Shown here: piece by piece, positions 24,946 through 27,715 of the stretch
Position numbering within the stretch: position 1 is the stretch's first letter
Layout of the letters: every line of letters starts with the position of its first letter
From: a virus
Virus record (IMG/VR): IMGVR_UViG_3300008339_000377
Location: 1-27,715 of that record
Reading direction: 5' to 3' (one strand)
DNA length: 27,715 nucleotides
Program-made: the position numbers and the translations under genes
Notes under the pieces: model-generated
The model's database searches: none
Told to the model about the DNA's origin: nothing
The model's input: only the letters and a program-made list of their open reading frames with translations

Positions 24946-26784
24946 ATGGCAAATAAAAAAATATCGTATACAACTAGAGATTTCCAATCAATTAGGACTG
25001 AGTTAGTTAATTTCACTAAAATTTATTATCCTGATTTAGTTGAAAATTTTAATGACGCTTCGGTATTCTCAGTATTACTTGATTTAAATGCGGCTGTTAC
25101 TGACAACCTACAATTTAATATTGACAGAAGTATTCAGGAGACGGTATTACAATACGCACAACAACCATCATCAATCTTTAATATTGCAAGAACTTATGGT
25201 TTAAAAATACCAGGTCAAAGACCTTCTGTTGCATTAGTTGATTTCTCAATTACGGTACCAGCATTAGGTGATAAAGAAGATTTAAGATATTGTGGTATAT
25301 TAAGAAGAGGGTCACAAGTTAATGGTGCGGGGCAGTCATTTGAAACTGTATATGATATTGATTTTGCGTCACCTACTAATTCCGAAGGTTATCCTAATAG
25401 ATTAAAGATACCTAATTTTAATTCAGATAACAAGTTAGAAAATTACACTATTGTTAAACGAGAAACCGTTGTTAATGGAACCACAAAAGTATTCAAAAAA
25501 GTAATAACGGCAAATGATGTAAAACCATTTTATGAGTTATTTTTACCTGAAAAAAATGTTTTAGGTATTACAAGTGTTCTATTAAAAGACGGAACTCAAT
25601 ATACTAATGTACCAACACCACAAGAATTTTTAGGGTTAGATAATAGATGGTATGAGGTTAGTGCATTAGCTGAAGATAGAGTTTTTGTTGAAGACCCCAC
25701 TAAAGTATCTGATAAACCTGGTATAAAGGTTGGTAAATACATACAAACAAGTACTAAATTTATTACAGAATATACACCTGAAGGTTTCTTAAAAATGACA
25801 TTTGGTGGAGGTAGTCAATCGGCGGATGAACAATTAAGAGAATTTGCTAGAAATGGATTTAAATTAGACTTATATAAGTATTCTAATAATTTAGCGTTAG
25901 GAAGTACTTTAAAAGGTAACTCAACTTTGTTTATACAATATAGAGTTGGTGGTGGAACTGGTAGTAATTTAGGTGTTAATGTTATTACTCAAATTGGAAC
26001 TGTTTCTTTCTTTGTAAATGGACCTTCACAATCATTTAATACTACGGTAGTTAATTCACTAAGTTGTACTAATGTTACTGCTGCAATTGGAGGCGCTAAT
26101 TTCCCAACAATGGAGGAGGTTAGAAATTTGGTCGGATTTAACTTTTCATCTCAAAAAAGAGCCGTAACGGTTAACGATTATGATTCATTAATTAGAACAA
26201 TGCCTTCACAGTTTGGGGCACCTGCTAAAGTTGCCATCACAGAAGAAAATAATAAAATAAAAATACAAATGTTGGCGTATGATGAGTCAGGTAGTCTGAC
26301 TGAAATCCTATCAAATACGTTAAAAAATAATGTTGCCAATTACCTTTCAAATTATAGAATGATTAATGACTATATTTCTGTTGAATCTGCTAATGTTATT
26401 GATTTAGCTTTAAACATTGATGTGGTGTTGGATAACAGTCAGACTCAGGGAGCCGTTATTTCACAAATAATTAATTTAGTTTCTGATTATTTTGACCCAA
26501 TTAATTTACAAATGGGTCAAAATGTTAATATATCTGAAATTAGAAAAGAGATTCAAAATCAAAATGGGGTTATTAGTGTATCTGACATTAAAGTCTTTAA
26601 TAAGGTTGGTGGACAATATTCATCATCCCAAACATCCCAAAGATATATTGATAGCACAACTAAAGAGATTGAATTAATTGATGACACAATATTTGCGGAA
26701 CCCAATCAAACTTACCAAATCAGGTACGCAAATAAAGACATTAATGTTAGAGTTAAAAATCTATCTACCGTTAATTTCAGTTGA
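24946..26784 (+). CDS. 6: Baseplate wedge protein, T4 gp6-like (gpJ family)
   Basis: This 612-residue protein is close in length to T4 gp6 (660 residues), which forms the dimeric iris-like wedge ring of the baseplate; the phage P2 gpJ and type VI secretion TssF-like proteins are distant relatives. The N-terminus holds the family pattern: YTTRDFQSIRTELVNF, DASVFSVLLDLNAAVTDNLQ and IARTYGLKIPGQRPS. Later conserved pieces are FGGGSQSADEQLREFAR, FIQYRVGGGTGSNLGVN and RAVTVNDYDSLIRTMPSQFG, the last being the typical gpJ-like C-terminal domain. The C-terminus (about 460-612) is made of strand-rich domains. It follows gp25 after 4 bases, so they are probably translated together. Strong assignment at family level. 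Confidence 0.87.
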   Translation: MANKKISYTTRDFQSIRTELVNFTKIYYPDLVENFNDASVFSVLLDLNAAVTDNLQFNIDRSIQETVLQYAQQPSSIFNIARTYGLKIPGQRPSVALVDFSITVPALGDKEDLRYCGILRRGSQVNGAGQSFETVYDIDFASPTNSEGYPNRLKIPNFNSDNKLENYTIVKRETVVNGTTKVFKKVITANDVKPFYELFLPEKNVLGITSVLLKDGTQYTNVPTPQEFLGLDNRWYEVSALAEDRVFVEDPTKVSDKPGIKVGKYIQTSTKFITEYTPEGFLKMTFGGGSQSADEQLREFARNGFKLDLYKYSNNLALGSTLKGNSTLFIQYRVGGGTGSNLGVNVITQIGTVSFFVNGPSQSFNTTVVNSLSCTNVTAAIGGANFPTMEEVRNLVGFNFSSQKRAVTVNDYDSLIRTMPSQFGAPAKVAITEENNKIKIQMLAYDESGSLTEILSNTLKNNVANYLSNYRMINDYISVESANVIDLALNIDVVLDNSQTQGAVISQIINLVSDYFDPINLQMGQNVNISEIRKEIQNQNGVISVSDIKVFNKVGGQYSSSQTSQRYIDSTTKEIELIDDTIFAEPNQTYQIRYANKDINVRVKNLSTVNFS

Positions 26785-26808
26785 TAATTTATTTTTATTC
26801 ATAATCAT

Positions 26809-26824
26809 CTATTTTTAAAAATAG
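26809..26824 (+). repeat. 16-bp perfect palindrome in the gp6-downstream gap
   Basis: CTATTTTTAAAAATAG is its own reverse complement. It lies 25 bases after the gp6 stop and 10 bases before a TATTTATG motif. It may be an operator, or a weak AT-only hairpin; such palindromes arise readily in AT-rich DNA. Confidence 0.5.
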
Positions 26825-26833
26825 TATATAAAC

Positions 26834-26841
26834 TATTTATG
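26834..26841 (+). promoter_or_regulatory. TATTTATG motif, candidate late promoter for the last gene
   Basis: AACTATTTATGTTAAAAG at 26832-26849 has its core 13 bases before the ATG at 26855. It shares the C-TATTTAT core and downstream A-run with the elements at 1605 and 3472. Confidence 0.5.
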
Positions 26842-26854
26842 TTAAAAGATTATT

Positions 26855-27715
26855 ATGTCAAATTCTTATAGGATAAGAACAACACCTGGGGTAGATAAAT
26901 CAATTAAAGTATTAATAGACCAAGAATTTGAGTATCTTGAGATATTATCTCTTAAAATATTAAAAGACCAAATCTACACAAGACAGTGCTCAGATTATGG
27001 TGTGGTTATTGGTCGTATTAGCGTTAATAATGGTCTTGGAATTCCTAATGCGAAGTTATCTGTTTTTATTCCTTTAAGCGAAGAGGATTCAACAAATCCA
27101 ATAATATCAGAAATTTACCCATATAAAACTGTTACAGACCAAAATGAAGATGGGTATAGATATAATTTATTACCATATATACCATCATATAACGGACACG
27201 TACCTACAGGAACATTTTTTGAAAGGGATGATGTTATTTTAGACCAAACATTAATTGAAGTTTATGACAAATATTATAAGTACACCACAACAACTAATGA
27301 TAGTGGTGACTTTATGATATTCGGTGTTCCCACTGGTGAACAAACTATTTTTGTTGATATTGATTTGTCCGATATTGGTGAGTTTTCTCTATCACCAAAA
27401 GATTTAATAGACATGGGGGTTACTACTGAGGCAATGGTTGATGGATTTAATTTTAAAGCGTCAACCAATTTAAATTCACTACCTCAGATAGTTTCATTTT
27501 CACGAAACATTCAAGTAGAGCCATTATGGGGGGAGCCTGAAATATGTAATATAGGTATAACTAGAACTGATTTTGATATAACTAGGGAAACTAATGTACA
27601 AATAACACCATCGGCTATTTTTATGGGTTCAGTAATTTCTGATGTTGATATGTCCGCAATTAAAACGGGGTGCAAAGTTAATAAAAAAATGGGGAATCAA
27701 TGTTCTCTAATAACA
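26855..27715 (+). CDS. Large baseplate/tail protein with carboxypeptidase-regulatory-like domain (partial)
   Basis: The reading frame is open from ATG 26855 to the window edge (287 codons, no stop), so the C-terminus is missing. Residues 43-80 (CSDYGVVIGRISVNNGLGIP then NAKLSVFIPLS) and 140-175 (KYTTTTNDSGDFMIFGVPTG, QTIFVDIDLSDIG) form the split halves of a beta-sandwich like carboxypeptidase-regulatory or transthyretin-like domains, with the T-x-D-S-G-x-F pattern. An inserted segment (LLPYIPSYNGHVPTG) lies between them. After the domain come SFSRNIQVEPLWGEPEICNI and more strand-rich sequence. It follows gp25 and gp6, where T4 encodes large wedge proteins gp7 and gp8, so a peripheral baseplate role is likely. 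It is not shown to be homologous to either. The ATG is favoured by the TATTTATG element 13 bases upstream. Confidence 0.7.
   Translation, partial: MSNSYRIRTTPGVDKSIKVLIDQEFEYLEILSLKILKDQIYTRQCSDYGVVIGRISVNNGLGIPNAKLSVFIPLSEEDSTNPIISEIYPYKTVTDQNEDGYRYNLLPYIPSYNGHVPTGTFFERDDVILDQTLIEVYDKYYKYTTTTNDSGDFMIFGVPTGEQTIFVDIDLSDIGEFSLSPKDLIDMGVTTEAMVDGFNFKASTNLNSLPQIVSFSRNIQVEPLWGEPEICNIGITRTDFDITRETNVQITPSAIFMGSVISDVDMSAIKTGCKVNKKMGNQCSLIT

Overview
The window is a contiguous piece of a tailed-phage genome of the T4-like (contractile tail) type. Every supported gene is on the + strand. The DNA is AT-rich, genes are tightly packed, and no gap exceeds about 105 bases. Recognisable T4-type proteins are the tail tube (gp19), baseplate wedge proteins gp53, gp25 and gp6, the ssDNA-binding protein gp32, recombinase UvsX, the 5' nuclease RNase H, replicative helicase gp41, and both subunits of class Ia ribonucleotide reductase (NrdB, NrdA). 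Almost no start codon has a Shine-Dalgarno sequence. Leaders are instead A-rich, and TAnnTTTG-like promoter elements precede gp32. This points to a host in the Bacteroidota (Flavobacteriia-like), but it is an inference from expression signals, not a proven host.

Layout. 1-36: possible tail end of an upstream gene. 96-3457: tail tube, tail-assembly chaperone with an overlapping out-of-frame extension, and tape measure. This is the classical tube / G / G-T / tape-measure order. 3494-15124: three translationally coupled genes for the tail-tube end and baseplate centre: a 1684-residue tube-initiator-like protein with an embedded OmpA-like domain, a small gp53/LysM-like protein, and a 2087-residue hub protein ending in a probable peptidoglycan-hydrolase domain. 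The two giant genes take up about 41% of the window. 15157-16081: two unassigned small proteins, one with a three-copy 27-bp repeat. 16177-24392: replication and nucleotide block (gp32, uvsX, rnh, an orphan, gp41, nrdB, nrdA). 24486 to the end: baseplate genes resume with gp25, gp6 and a large protein cut off by the window edge.

The replication block sits inside the tail/baseplate module and is set off by hairpin terminators before gp32, after gp32 and after nrdA. Many structural transcription units start shortly downstream of a TATTTAT motif, proposed here as this phage's late promoter. gp32 instead has host-like promoter elements with a tandem 11-bp repeat. This suggests two temporally distinct programmes on the same strand.

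Most notable observations: the probable programmed +1/-2 frameshift in the tail-assembly chaperone; the OmpA-like peptidoglycan-binding domain inside a tail-tube-end protein, next to a LysM-like protein and a hub-linked hydrolase; a gp32 without cysteines that ends in a bacterial-SSB-like acidic tip; and the recurring TATTTAT promoter candidate. All family assignments come from reading the sequence; no database search was run.
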